Below are positions 1 through 12,874 of a stretch of DNA of 64,000 bases, one piece after another. Numbering within the stretch: the first letter of the stretch is position 1; every line of letters begins with the position of its first letter. Made by a program: the position numbers and the translations under genes. The DNA comes from Pyrenophora tritici-repentis. Lineage: Eukaryota > Ascomycota > Dothideomycetes > Pleosporales > Pleosporaceae. The DNA lies in assembly GCF_003171515.1 (NCBI RefSeq), contig NC_089399.1, positions 1,426,001 to 1,490,000 of the forward strand, read 5' to 3'. Under the pieces are notes generated by a model. That model saw only the letters and a list, made by a program, of their open reading frames with translations, made no database searches and was not told where the DNA came from.

Positions 1-1480
1 ACATGGTATCACATGTCTGAAAGCTTACTTGAAGAACATGGTGGGGAGTTCCTTCCATTTCTTGCTTGTTGACCCGGCTTTGTTAATCACACCCATCTGC
101 ACCTCATCCATGATTTCCATGGCGGCCACAGGCACTCCTCTTCGCAATACTTTGGAAGCTGCGGCTGCGGCATCTCGTATCGTAGGGAACGTCACAACTG
201 CGACACTCGTTTCTTGGGGCACTACTGCCAGCTTCAGGGTAATCTCCGTCACAATCCCAAGCGTTCCCTCAGAGCCAATGAAGAGGTTGGTCAAGTTGTA
301 GCCAGCTGATGATTTGCTAGAAAATGATTAGTCGCGTGTAAAGTGGTATAAAGGGTCACAAGGTTGAATACCGGGGTCGACGTCTTGTCTTGATCACGGT
401 GCCATCGGCAAGCACCACGGTTAGATTGATGACCCAGTCTTTCATCGTACCGTATCGTACGGCGTTGGTCCCACTATCGCGGTTAGCTATGAATATTGAA
501 ACCTCAATGTCCTCTTCTTACCTGCAGCTGGTACCCACCATGCCTCCAATCCGAGCCTGACACGTCTCTTAGTAAAGATTCGAGCTGCCGCATTGGGCCT
601 ACAGCGAGCCGATTGGGAAGATTGTAGCAGGCGCACGTACTGATGGACCCGGGTCAACGGGGAAGAATAGACCGGAGTCTTTGATCTGATCGTTGAGGCT
701 CATCCAGGGTACGGAAGGCTGAACAACAACGTCCATGCTGTCGACCACGTCAGTGACATTACTTGTGATACGTAACACGCAAAGTCGACTCACTCGTCTT
801 CGTGCAGAGCTATAATCTTGTCCATGAATGAAAAGTCGATGCTCATGCCACCAAAGGGGGCGGAGAAGTTGGCCTCCAAGCTTGATCCTCCCGAGTACGG
901 AACTACACATGTTAAGCGCTTGCTACATGACGATCCTGTACTATGACCTTACTCATGGGAATTTTGTACTTGTAGCACACTTTGGCGATTTTTGCGCATT
1001 CGTCGGTAGATTTTGGATATGCTACCGCTACTGGTAGTTGGTCGATGTTGATAGACGACCACTCCGAGTACCCGTGTCTGTGCAGATCCTCGTCATCTGT
1101 ACTGATGGCATCCTCTCCTAGCGCCTGTCTCAGCTCTACGAGTGCCTGTACATGTGTAAGTCAATGCTGCATGCAACTTCGGGACTTGTTCAAGTAGTCC
1201 ACAAACCCACCTTCTCCATCTCGTACTTGGACGCATATTGGGGACCCGCGGATTTGAGCCACGGCATCGGGAGTCGATGAGGCTCTTCATTGGCACCGTA
1301 GAAGTATGTGGTCGTGCCAGTGACGGCAGAGAAGAGGAGGACTCTCCCAGAATTCCAGAAGGGTCTTTGAAGTTGTCCGGATTTGAATGCCTGCTCGCCT
1401 CCAGTCCGCGCTCGAGTGCCACTCCGCTTGAGCAGAGGCGAGACTATTTGCCTCAGACGTGCTGCTGGGTGGCGGAACAT
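1..1480 (-). CDS. DLD1: D-lactate dehydrogenase (cytochrome), mitochondrial, 5' part
   Basis: Oxidises D-lactate to pyruvate and passes electrons to cytochrome c; it belongs to the FAD-binding PCMH/type-4 oxidase family. Seven exons fit: 1480-1211, 1145-953, 902-794, 737-641, 556-522, 473-372 and 316-29. All joins keep frame, and the next intron starts at base 28, so the C-terminal half lies outside the window. The ATG at 1480 opens an Arg-rich leader ([11 protein letters not shown]) typical of mitochondrial import, followed by a hydrophobic stretch that suggests inner-membrane anchoring. FAD-domain landmarks are [20 protein letters not shown] (family consensus has EG where this has EA), a [17 protein letters not shown] glycine-rich segment, and [20 protein letters not shown]. 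About 364 residues are present. Six introns within 1.5 kb is dense for this window. Confidence 0.92.
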
Positions 1481-2868
1481 GACGGAAAGTGTGAGGAAAT
1501 GGAGAAGAGATGAGGTTGCAATGATTTGCTGAACTGCTAGGGTAGACTTTGAGCGGCGTCCACTTCTGCAGGCGACAGGTCAAGGCGCAAGTGTGGAGCC
1601 AAGGTGATGGAGAGGACGAACGATGCTAGCTGCAAGACTGGGCTACGCATTTTGTGGATCTAGAAGCTACCGGGTACAGGCAGAGCGGGGAGAGTTTATT
1701 AGAGTCTAAACGCAGTTGGCGCGATTGATTCGGGTATGGCTTTGAGCATCGTTGGTGGGCGCACAGGTAAAGTCACAACACAGCATGGTAGAGTTGGTGG
1801 GATGGACCACTGACAGCGTGGGAGGCTCACCAGAAACCCGATATGCCTATGTATCAAATTTTTCGGCTCACGCAACAAACGAAGTCGTGCATGATGACCT
1901 GCAAGGGGGCTTGGGTGTACGCATGGTGATTGCGGGGAAGACCAGGGCAGTGATGAGCAAATGTGCTGCAAATGTGCTGGTGCGAGAAGGCTCGTGGCGA
2001 CGGGTGACGCTGGGTGACATTCCGAGCGAGATCAGTCGCGTGAGGCGTTCGCTCGGACCTAACGGCTGCCGACGTCGATCCTGATCTTGATCTTTTGCGA
2101 GGAGCCCTGCAATATTTGCTTTCTTTTGACCAACGGCAGAAGAGGCGTCTGCCAGGGACAGTGGCCGGCCATCCATGGAGACGTCTGAGGCTGACATGAA
2201 GCCCTGCAAAAACAGCCGTACAGAACAGCCGGATTTCAGGCGGCGTAATGGACAAGTTGCCGTGATACGATTACCTCACGAAACCTACTGTACTCCTCAC
2301 CCTATGCATCAGTGCAAGTGGGGGAACAAGCCGCGCATGGGTTGTAAGGGTGCCATCCGTCACATCCCACGCCCTTCTTGGCGGATAACCCTGCAAGCAA
2401 GCAGACACCTACTTACTTAGACGCGGCGAGAAATGGCGCAGTCATCACAGGGGAAAGATATACTTGATCAGGATGACTAATCCAACTATTCTGAAGAGGC
2501 CGCCGTTAGCCGCCAAAGCACCAAGTCGGAAACCAATAGTGGGCAGTATGCAGGCGGAGATAGGAACATGCGCTGCAAGCCTCGCAACATGGGTACTGCG
2601 GCTGTGTTGGCTCAAGATGGCTGACGTCAAAGCTAAACGCCTCGAATGCGACACAAGGGCGTAAGATGTCGGTGAGTGGTTGATGGTCGCGTGCGTGTGT
2701 GCATGCCTAATGAGGAAGTCGGCGATCCCCGGCGCCTCGTTCGGTGTTCGGTTGTCAGAGAAACGGCAGGGCAAGCAAACAACTCCACCCGACTTCCGCA
2801 TGCCCAACGCGACTGCACCACCATCGACCGGCTCTACTCGGCACAAGCTCAACTCAATCCTAACCGTC
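1481..2868. other. Intergenic region, no convincing gene
   Basis: This 1.4 kb lies between two divergently transcribed genes and should hold both promoters. Open frames on both strands are short, have no recognisable domain, and mostly lack an ATG. A small minus-strand gene is conceivable: an ATG at 2445 is followed after 29 bases by a good GTAAGT donor, but no acceptor gives a persuasive protein. Confidence 0.5.
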
Positions 2869-5800
2869 ATGGCGGACATCAGCGCAGCCTTGTCGTCAGA
2901 GATTACCAGGATACTCCAATGCATATATCCCGCCTCGCTATTCGTGCGTATTGCCCCCCTCCCCCTTACGCTCCAAAACCAGTTCGTGTCGCATCACTAG
3001 TTTGCTTTTCCACATCTACCACATGACTCGCTGCATATGCATTCCAACGTAGATGAGCTGACGCGACATTTCGCAGAACCTATCCAAACTCCTGGCTCAG
3101 ACCAGCATACCCGCTATTCGGGCAAGTATCCACAATCGGTCACCATGTGAGGTGAAGAGGTTGGCAACAATAGTTTATGATGCACTTGAACAAGCTGCTT
3201 ATACGCTGCATGTGTTGCATCATCTATGTAAGCGATTGACCGCTCTTTGTTCTGCATACAAGAGCACGATAGGCTGACTTCGTCATCTCAGCTTATGCCC
3301 CTGAATTTCGTGACGAGTTGTTGATTGCAAAACCCGACTTACTTCATGCTTTGTTGAAAAAGGCAAATTCATCCAAATCGGATTTTGAACATGTGAGTAC
3401 ACAACCACACGGTAAGCCGCGTCACTTACATGGCCTAGTACGCTGGACTCTGCGTGCTCCTCCTATCACGTCAGCTACCGGATGGTGTCCTTTTGCCTGC
3501 GGAAGCCCAGGGCTTCTTCCTCAATTCGTTCCAAAAAGCTATCCAGGCCCCCAGCGTGGACACGCTGAGGTCAGTATATTGCATGCTTAATGGCGCTTGT
3601 CGCGGACTACACAGCCTGCTTCCGAGCGACGTCAGACGCAAGTTCGACGCGGGACTGTGTGGGATCCTCAAGTCTAACTCTCCCGGCGAATCATCGACGT
3701 TGCTGTCATGGGTGTGCGGTATAGTGTTTGCCACGGAGCATCCGGAGGGTGTCACCAGCATACAAACTCCAAGCGCCAATGAACAGCCAGTATCTACCGA
3801 AAGCTTGCAGCAGCAGTGGAAGACAATATCGGGCCAAAAGCTGTTTGGCTCCATGGGTCATCTTTACAAGACCATCAGCCTGGTCTGTACCAGCGTGATG
3901 AAGATGATATACAACGGAGCGACGGACGACGACGCAATTGAGATTATACGCATTGCTTCGCGAGTTCTGCAGTTTGTTGACCAGGATGTCAAGAATAGCT
4001 GGGGCAAGCAAGATCAGACTACACGTACTCTGTTCAAAAAGTTTCCGGAGAAGATTTCAGGTCTAGACTCAAGCTCGACTCTTATGTTGGAGGCCTTGTC
4101 TTTCTTCGCTGTCCTTTCGGGTTCCAGAGAGTTGCCACTGGGCCTCATTGAGCGGTACGAAGAGTGTATATCAAACTTCGATTGTATAGTAGATCCAGAG
4201 AGTGCTTCCGAGCTCCTCTCTGCATCGCTCCCACTGTTTGCAGTACGTGCATCTCCCTAAAGTACCCCATTCATGGCTAACCAAGATAGGCACAAATGGA
4301 AGAGAGTACTATTCAGAGGCTCCTAATTGGCGTATTGGATGGCTGTGCTTCGCGGCCAAATTCGCGTCAGCTATCTAGCCTGGTCAATATAATCGATAAG
4401 CTTACCACTGCTGCAACGACTCAGGAGGCTCTACGGAACAGGGTACTGCGTGCACTATCGTCGCAAACAATGTTGGAGAAATCCTGGAGTCTGATCCAGA
4501 TTGATTTGAAGGACAATGTAACTGGCTGCTGTACTTATTCTGGATCACTCCACCGTCAGCTAGTAGCCACTACAATCGCTTCGTTACTGGTTGTCGCTTT
4601 CGCAGCTGATCTAGACGCGCCCAAGTTACCCAACGCCCTTATCGTCGCTCTTATCAAGAAACAGCAGAACCTACCGCCAATCATGAATGCTTGCTCGCAC
4701 TCATTGGATAACTCCCCTCCATCCTCAATATCGCTATTCCAACAAGCAAGTACCCAATATACAGGCCAGCATCTCCAGGAATGGAAGGAACGGATCAATT
4801 CAGTGGTGGATAGCCAAAGCAAGTATCAGAAAGAGCTGTTCACCCGGGAAGTAGCCAAATATTGCGAAGATCTCGAAACACGCTGCAACACGGTCGAAGA
4901 ACCACTACGGAGGGAGGAAGAGAGGTCTAAGAGGCTCGAAGGGCAGGTTGAGAGGCTTCTCAGTGACATCGAGTCATTATCAAAACAAAGGGAGGACGAT
5001 ATGCACTACCAAGAAGGGTTGGAAAAAGACCTGGAAGATGCCAAGGATTACAGAAACAGGGTAGAACTGGAGCAGCGGAGAATGATCGAAGAGAAAGAGG
5101 AAATGTCCGCTAAATTACAGGATGTGGAAGAGGCCTTGGAGAGAACAAACCGGCAAGCGGAAGACATGCTGAATGCTGCGCAGGAAGACTTTGCTGAGAA
5201 AGAGACCAACTTTCGCTCAACACTCCTCCAACGTGAAGATGAAAAACGCCACCGAGATGCCGAAATGGAGTCGTTGCGCATCGCCATAAATGAGTTGAGA
5301 GAGTCCCAAGTACAATGGGAGAAGGATCATTATAGCCTCGCCGAGGAGCACGAACGCCTCCGAGCGCGCTGTTGTGACACAGAAGAACTGCTCCAAAAGG
5401 AGCGCGAAAACGCCAACCGTCAGGCAGACGAGCTTTCCCGCCTGGAATCGCAGCTTTCCGAATACCAGCAAGACTTGGAACACAAGGAAACCGAACTGAG
5501 AGATACGAATGAACGACTGAAAACATTGCAAGGTCGCCACGAAGAACTGAGACATGAATCGGAAGAGAGATTGAGAAACCTGGCGGCCAAACATGCCGAT
5601 ACTTTGGATGCTGCGATACTGAAAGCTGAAGAGGAACGCGAAGAAATTGGGGCTCAGCTACAGAACGCTCTACAAGCATTCAAGCACGAAGCTGCTGAGC
5701 ACGAAAAGACTAGTGGCGAAGCCCAGCGTCTTCGAGAGTCGATTCCACCATTAAAGTCTAGGATACAAGAGCTCCAAAAGATCTGCACAGAGCAGGAGGA

Positions 5801-6449
5801 GGAACTTGAGTCGCTCAGAAACTGGCATACGGAGATGTTAGCTCATTTGAAGCAGCCCTTGAATGTTCGGCCGTCTTCTCGATCTTACAAAGACGCTATT
5901 CAGCCACAGCCAACAGAGGAGAGAACTCATCGGCGACGAAAGTCCACCAGAAGCAGTCAGGATATAGCACAAAAAGCTGCAAAAAGTCCCCAAGTACTCA
6001 CGAACACGGTCATGGACAAGGCCACTGATGATTCTTTTGTCTCGCCTACAGACTCGTACTCTTCTCAAGGGGATGGTCCGGCCCCTAAGCGTCCCAAACC
6101 ACAGTCAAACTTTAAGGTACCGGCGATGCACACACCTTATACACGAAAGCCCGACTTGATCTCCAAATCTGTTTCAAACCGGACGTCATCAAGCAAGCGC
6201 TCAGCTCTGAGGCAAATGTCACCAAATCGTCGGCATACTGTTGGTTTTGCAATGACAGATGAAGAAGATGAGAGCTGTGTTGATGGGATGCAGTCCATGA
6301 GGCAGCGTAGTAGTAGTCTTCAGGATGATGAACAAGCAGATTTTGGGATGGACGACGACTTCACGTCAGGAACGCCACTCACTCCGGGTTATGCAGCGGG
6401 CACTGGGAGAGCCCCGGAAGATGACGATGGCAGTATGACTGAACTTTGA
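2869..6449 (+). CDS. Large coiled-coil protein of unknown function
   Basis: Five exons fit: 2869-2943, 3077-3227, 3292-3392, 3439-4242 and 4290-6449, giving 1,096 residues. The first 500 residues are helical and leucine-rich without a motif I recognise. Residues of about 550-900 form a long, nearly unbroken coiled coil rich in Glu, Arg, Gln and Leu. The last 190 residues are basic and Ser/Pro-rich (for example RRRKSTRSSQ and SPNRRHTVGFA), with several S/T-P sites and an acidic end, which suggests a phosphorylated cytoskeletal, spindle or nuclear-envelope protein. That role is inference from composition only. The first intron (133 bases) is longer than its neighbours, so the exact N-terminus is the least certain part; the ATG at 2869 has a good context (GTCATGG). 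Confidence 0.8.
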
Positions 6450-7297
6450 GCGAAATCCAATTGGCAACATTTGCGTAATTCTGGCATCTAGGACAGAGAG
6501 CTGAGAGGCGTTTTGGAATGCACAAGCGCTACTTTGATAGAGCGCGGGTACTTGCATACATGATGTAAAACAGTCAGATCGTTCCACGATACCCAAGTGT
6601 CTATTATTACGTGTATTTTTATTCCCACCTTTACTTTGGCTAGTCTTTGTTATGATTATTCTTTGATATCTCTTAACTTCCTGGTAAGCCTGTCCCATTT
6701 GCTGCACACCACGGGTACGTGCCTTGCTCATGCACCTTCCCGTAACCACCTTTACCCAGTTTCTTCCATTTGCAGAGCTCTCTGACTTGTACCTTTCTTA
6801 ATTGAGCACCTGCCCTCAGCCTCACCTTGCACCTTCTCTACTGCGCTGCACTGCCCACAATCGCCGTCAGTCCCGATCTCTCTTTCCCTTCTTACTACTA
6901 AACCCCATCAAGAATATCACTCAATCCCCATATTTCTTAGATACCGGCCAATTATCATCGCAAGACGCTAAACGCGCTTGCCACAGCCAACACTTGTCGG
7001 CTTGGCATCTATCGGACATCCGTTTGCGAGAGCAAACAAAACATCCAATCACCCTACTTCAATCTCCTCCAACCAATACCTGACGCCTTTCAAATAGGCC
7101 TTCAAGTCACATCGCTGGCCACAAGGCCTAGGACCGTATCTCTGACCGCCCGACACCCCGCCTTCTCAAACGGGCAGTCACGTTCGATTTCCCCATGAGA
7201 CACCGCCATCACCTCGCCTAATCGATATTTCACGAGGATAGAGCAAACGCAAGCGCGTCCACAGCGCGTCTACAAGCGCGTCCACGGATCCACAAAC
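6450..7297 (+). other. Spacer and probable long 5' leader of the RdRP gene
   Basis: This 848-base stretch is rich in C and T on the plus strand, as fungal promoters and leaders often are. It has no credible ORF: frames of 60-93 codons here lack an ATG or a motif. Just before the start codon, at 7252-7285, there are three imperfect 11-12-base copies of AGCGCGTCCAC. Nothing else stands out. Confidence 0.5.
7252..7285 (+). repeat. Short tandem repeat upstream of the RdRP start codon
   Basis: Three near-identical units, AGCGCGTCCAC, AGCGCGTCTAC and AAGCGCGTCCAC, end 12 bases before the ATG at 7298. They probably lie in the 5' UTR. Function unknown. Confidence 0.7.
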
Positions 7298-10200
7298 ATG
7301 GACGCGTTCAACAGCCCCAACTCTATCTACTCGACCTTCAACTCACATAACACCATTTCCGCTCTGGCAGAACTCGAAGAGATATTCCCTCATATCGTAA
7401 CTCAGCTACCACAACAACACACTGATAGGTCAGAGACGAGCTCCAATAGCGAGGTGCATCCCAGAGGCCGTAACATGCATCGCGGCAACCATAGAGGTGG
7501 TCGTGGTGGCTCTCGTGGTGGCGGACAGGTCAGTCGTGTATACTCCAACAGCTCCAGTAGTTCCAACCCTGACCGACCGAATTTCAAGCGACCTTTTATC
7601 CCTTCACCATATCAAGCTAGCCAACCTCTCCAAGCTCCTCAGCTAGTAGGCCCATTCAATGCATCACCAGCTCAGCAGCAGTCGTATGTTGACATCAATG
7701 GTCATAGTATCAATGAGACCTATATTGGAAGGTTAAGTGTTAGCTCAAACTCACCGACTAAGAAGGCGCCAGTCAGGGGCCCATCCAGGCTACCTAACCA
7801 AGTTTTTCCTCAGCGAGGACATCTTCCTCAGCGCGGACATCCTCACCAGCGCGGACATCCTCACCAGCGCTACAGTCGCCGGAGCAGCTCACCAAAGCCG
7901 ACTTTGAAGGACGGGTCAAGGCACTGGTTCTATAGCCAAGAAGAAAAGATCAAAGTCTTAGACATACCCAAAGCCTACTGGACAAAAGATGTCTACGAAG
8001 CAATGTCATCATATGGTGCTGTCTTCAGGATCGACATGCAGGTTGGAACTCACCTCAACAACGCCTATGTGGTATTCCGGTAAGTTCACAGCCTAATTAC
8101 GTGTGTCATTTCCAATCTAATACTGTTAGTCCACCCCCGACCAAGACCCTTCCACCAACATTACGATTGGGCAAAGTATTCGTACGATGGGAGACATGTC
8201 CGTTGCCGTTTATTACAGTCTTAAGCCCCATTAATACTGCAAAACGTTACTTCGAGTACAATATCCTTCCCGCAAAATCAATTGAGTTTGGTACTCGGAT
8301 TGCAGATCGGACTATGATATCCATGTACACAGTGCAATCACCCAAGGGTATTCAAATGGTACTCGATCTGAATCGTAAGGAGCTCGATATTCATTTCCCA
8401 CTTCAACTTCCCAACGACCTACGCAAATATCGCTTTCGACTACCCATTGCTCTACTCTCCCATGTCTATATGGTCAATGACGAGATCACTGGTCAACCAA
8501 CCTTGATCATTCCCTTTGGTTCACCACCACAGCTTTACACACAGAAGAAAGATGGCAAGATCTTAGGAGACGGCCGGAGGCACACTACCTTCACCAACAA
8601 AGAGAAGGCATGGAACGACTGGAACTTGTGGTTTAGGGAGACGGATATTATTCACTCCAGAGACCAGAAGAAGCTTGAGCAGCTGCCGCTGATGAATCAT
8701 AAAGACGCCGCCATCATTGACATAGGCAAGTATTCCATGCTGTGGCAGCCGAATTATCAATTAACTAGAGAATTAGGCCGATGGACTGACTACCGACTGG
8801 AGTTTGATGCAGCAGTCTTGACTGGTCCCAAGTTCCAGGACTTTAGCGACGCTTTAGCTGATTATGGAGTCGCGATTGAGCACATCGACCAATTCGCCAT
8901 CAAGTCTAAGATTACGTCTCCGCTGTGGTCGCTTCTGCAGGAGGAGATTTCTACCACACATCCCCATCTCGAGTTGACTCTCCATCTCGAGTCGACTCCC
9001 AATCTCGAGTCGACTCCCAACCTCAACCAGTCTTTCTACAAAGACCTTCTCACGAGCCAGATGAATCTTGATTTCACGGTTCGGTATCAACTAGAGGCCT
9101 GCTTGTCAAATGGATATCTAAAGGAACACAGCATCACGAGTGAGTTCCTTAAGAAGCTTCATTCAGACCCTCGTCATGCTGTATGCCTACTTGAAAAGGT
9201 CGCGGACAAACAGCATACATACTATGATCCAATGGAGATATTCGGTATTCAGATCAAAAGCCTCGAAAAGAAGATTCCAAGCTACTGCACCCTCCAGCGA
9301 TCGGTAGTCATCACTCCAACTATGATGCATGTTGCATCGCCTGTGATGGAAACCTCAAACCGCATTATCCGAAAGTATGCCGCAGACAGCGACCGGTTCA
9401 TCAGAGTAAAGTTCTCCGATGAGAAAACCGAAGGCCAATTGCGAAGCATGCCTAATGGAAAATCCGGGGCAGTTTTCGACAGGGTACGCCGTGCAATGAG
9501 ACATGGTATCGTCGTCGCTGGAAGGTACTATGACTTCTTAGCATTTGGCAATTCACAGTTCCGCGAGCATGGCGCGTATTTCTTCGCTCCTACTTCGTCA
9601 ATGTCAGCCAATGACATACGTTTGTCGCTTGGGGATTTCACCAACGTCAAGACCGTTGCCAAGTTCGGCGCCCGTCTTGGACAGTGCTTCTCTACCACGC
9701 GTGCAATGAGTCAAAAGGTCAGCATCAAACCCATTCCCGAAATCATGCGGAACGGATATACCTTCACAGATGGCGTGGGAAAACTATCGCCCTTTGTAGC
9801 AAAGATGGCTGCAGAAGAACTGGGACTATCAAACGCATTTGATGATCCGCCGTCACTCTTCCAATTCCGTCTCGGTGGTTGCAAAGGCGTACTCGCACTT
9901 GATCCCACTATCACTGGTACGGAGGTTCACATCAGACCAAGTCAGCAAAAGTTCCAGGCCAAGTTTATGGGTCTCGAAATTATCCGATCTTCCGCCTTTG
10001 CTACTCCATTCTTCAATCGCCAGATCATCGTTGTGTTGTCGCATCTCGGTGTACCCGATCATGTCATCATCAAGAAGCAACAAGAGATGGTCAACGACTA
10101 TGAGACTGCGATGACAGATGAGAGTGTTGCAATCCAGAAACTTCGAAAGCATATCGACATGAACCAGACTACGTTGGCAATGGCTGCAATGGTTCTGGAT

Positions 10201-12162
10201 GGCTTTATGAAGGTCCAGGACCCCTTTATGATGTCTCTACTCAAGCTTTGGAGGGCTTGCACTATCAAGAACCTCAAAGAGAAAGCCAGGATTGCCATAG
10301 AAGACGGAGCCTTTGTACTAGGTTGTGTTGATGAGACCGCAAAGCTCAAGGGGCATATGAATGATCCACAGTCCAGGCTCGATGCCACGAGAGACGAGAA
10401 GCTGGCGACGCTCCCAGAGATCTTCTTACAGGTCGATGATACCAACAAGAAGGGGCATTACAAGATCATTGAAGGCGTGTGTATTTTGGCACGCAACCCA
10501 TCACTGCACCCAGGAGATCTCCGCGTGGTCCGGGCAGTAAACATCCCAGAACTCCAGCATCTCAAGAATGTCGTTGTTCTGCCCCAAACCGGAGATCGAG
10601 ATCTTGCAAACATGTGCTCTGGCGGAGACCTCGATGGTGACGATTACATGGTTCTATGGGACACCGCTCTCATCCCCAAGACGATCAACGCGCCGCCCAT
10701 GGACTTCACGCCGGAGAAACCCGAGGAGATTGAAGGGCCTATCGGTGCTGCACATATGGGTGAATTCTTTGTCACATACATGAAGAACGATACTCTCGGA
10801 CAGATTGCACATGCCCACCTAGCGCAAGCTGACTCCAGAGACGATGGTGTGAACGACCAGACCTGCCTCGCTTTGGCAGAACTGCATTCCAAAGCCGTTG
10901 ACTTCCCAAAGAGCGGTTTGCCAGCCGAGATGAACCGTGAACTGAGACCGAAGAAGTGGCCCCACTTTATGGAGAAAAAGCATATGCCGGAGTACAAGAT
11001 CTATCATTCAACCAAAATTCTCGGCATGCTTTATGATCAAGTTCAGCTGGTTGACTTCAAGCCTCAGTGGGAGAATCCGTTCGACAAGCGAATCCTGAAC
11101 GCATTTGATCTGGAGGAAACGATGAAAGTCGAAGCAGCCAAAATCAAGTCTTCATATGACGATGCCCTCCGACGGTTGATGGCGAAACATGGAATTCGAA
11201 CAGAATTCGAGGCATGGTCTGTGTTCGTACTAGCTCACAATCACGAGAGTCGCGACTACAAGTTTTCCGAAGAATTTGGTCGGACCGTTGCCACTCTGAA
11301 GGATCAATACAGGGGTGAGTGTCGTAAAGCTGCGGGACGTGACAATGAACTTGCGGACTGGTCTCGTCTAGGACCTTTTGTGGCAGCCATGTATACGGTG
11401 ACAGCGCAGGAGATGGAGGCAGCATTGGTTGAATGCCACACCACAAAAACTGTCGGAGGTCAAGAGGCCCCTGCACGAGCTATGGAACCCGAGCACATGC
11501 CACTGATATCCTTCCCATGGCTGTTCCCGAGTGAACTCGGAAAGATAGCCACTGGAGGCAAAGTACCTCGACAGCTGCCAACCGAGGTTACTCAAGGAGT
11601 TCCTCATCGCCACAAGAAGCATGTGGACGTGGCTTGTGGCTTTGAGGTTGAAGCTGCTACTGTTGAGACAGCTGCGGGCATTACTCATTACGGAGAGCTG
11701 TTGAATTTGGACTTCGGTGCAACAAAACCAGAAATTGGAGCTTCTACTATCGAGACAGACACAGGTGTCATGCGTCATGGAGAGCGGTTGAATTCCGACC
11801 TCGGTGCAACCAAACCAGAAATCGAAGCTGCTCCTATCAAGATATACACAGGCATTACGCGTCATGGAGAGCGGTTAAATTTCGACTTCAGTGCAACAAA
11901 ACCAGTAATCGAAGCTGCTACTGTCAAGACAGACACGGGTGTTACATGTCATGGAGAGCGGTTGAAGTTGGACTTCGGTGCAACAAAACCAGAGATCGGA
12001 ACAAACGAAGAGGATGTAGAGAAGAGGGGGAGCCATGGGATGGAGGAGGAGGGATATGGTTCACCGGAACCCGGTGTAGCCACAACACGATCTCTCTCTT
12101 CCTCCTCTTCCTCCCTGTCACGGCCCATCATGGGACCGTATACATGGAAGCGGAAACAATAA
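7298..12162 (+). CDS. RNA-dependent RNA polymerase, eukaryotic RNAi type
   Basis: Copies single-stranded RNA into dsRNA for small-RNA silencing. Two exons, 7298-8079 and 8130-12162, encode 1,604 residues. The N-terminus is disordered with an RGG stretch (RGGRGGSRGGG) and a six-residue repeat PQRGHL/PQRGHP/HQRGHP. It is followed by an RRM-like module near residues 207-285 (VLDIPKAYWTKDVYEAMSS). The catalytic loop CSGGDLDGDDYMVLWD carries the DxDxD metal-binding aspartates starting near residue 1094 (bases 10627-10641), so the enzyme should be active. The RRM-like start and DLDGD form resemble the RDR1/2/6-type clade that includes Neurospora SAD-1 more than QDE-1; that placement is inference. 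The C-terminus (residues about 1434-1549) is four tandem 29-residue repeats, which I do not know from this family, ending in a Ser run. Confidence 0.95.
7808..7870 (+). repeat. 18-bp tandem repeat in RdRP exon 1
   Basis: Three full units and part of a fourth of CCTCAGCGCGGACATCCT-like sequence, in frame, encode PQRGHL, PQRGHP, HQRGHP and HQR. It continues the basic, Gly/Arg-rich N-terminal tail. Confidence 0.85.
11647..11994 (+). repeat. Four 87-bp tandem repeats in RdRP 3' coding end
   Basis: Units at 11647-11733, 11734-11820, 11821-11907 and 11908-11994 are exactly 87 bases, so the frame is kept. Each encodes 29 residues on the plan xEAxTxxTxTGxxxHGExLN followed by xDxxATKPx. Copies differ by several substitutions each, so the array is not a very recent expansion. 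Confidence 0.9.
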
Positions 12163-12622
12163 GAATGGAGTGGGACGAGGTGGAGCGAGGTGGAACGAAG
12201 TGACAAATTGACAAAATTGGTGGCTAGGTCGAGGTTTGTACATTATATCTGGGAGCCACAGCTTCCACACACATGGATGAAGGCATATTGAGGACTTGTT
12301 TTAGGAGTTTTGCGTTCATTGAAACGATTTGAGAAGTATGGTAGCCATTGACGGCTTCCGTACTTCAGATTCTGTTCATACCTGATGGATGAGGATCATG
12401 CGAGTATCATTCGACAAAACGGTAGATAAGTATTCAAAATCACAAAAAAAATAGAAAAAATAAAACATAAAACATAACCAGTGAACTGGAAAGTGCTCTA
12501 GGAAATGGTGTTATTAATAAAGGTCTGTCGAGTAAAACACTCGGCAAGATCTATCTATGCGAAGACACAACATGTGCAAGTGAAAAATCCGATACAGCAA
12601 AAGTGAAAAGATAAATGCCAAT
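12163..12622. other. Convergent 3' spacer
   Basis: 460 bases between the RdRP stop and the 3' end of the minus-strand RING gene. An A-rich run near 12440-12470 may belong to the RdRP 3' UTR. I see no gene here. Confidence 0.5.
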
Positions 12623-12874
12623 TCAAGCAGCGAAAATCAACTCAAACTTGAGTCGCAGCAAAAAGCGCGAAAAAACACGCACAGACACGTCGCCGTACCA
12701 AGCCATCCACTCATCCTCAGCATGCTGCAGCAACTCCTCCTCGGTCATCGCTCCGTTCTCATACTCGTCGAGCTTCTCCTCAACCGTGCGCTTAGCTTGC
12801 TCCTGCAACCGCTCGCCATTGATCGACTTCAGCACGCGAATTGCCACGATCGTAATGATGCCCTTGGAAGTCTG
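12623..12874 (-). other. In-frame open extension beyond the RING gene's TGA
   Basis: Directly after the TGA at 12875-12877 the same frame stays open for 83 codons before a TGA at 12623. The encoded stretch is helical and charged (for example GAMTEEELLQHAEDEWMAWY) and reads like protein, not random sequence. It could be a read-through C-terminus, the tail of a gene with a recent nonsense mutation, or a sequence error. No strong intron removes the stop; a weak GTGCTT donor would do so in frame but would delete plausible coding sequence. There is no peroxisomal SKL-type end. Confidence 0.45.

Noticed and set aside
2445..2924. Minus-strand ORF of 159 codons with a hydrophobic end
   Set aside because: It overlaps the 5' end and first exon of the coiled-coil gene on the other strand and has no ATG start or motif.
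5110..5679. Minus-strand ORF of 189 codons
   Set aside because: Antisense to the coiled-coil region of the gene at 2869-6449.
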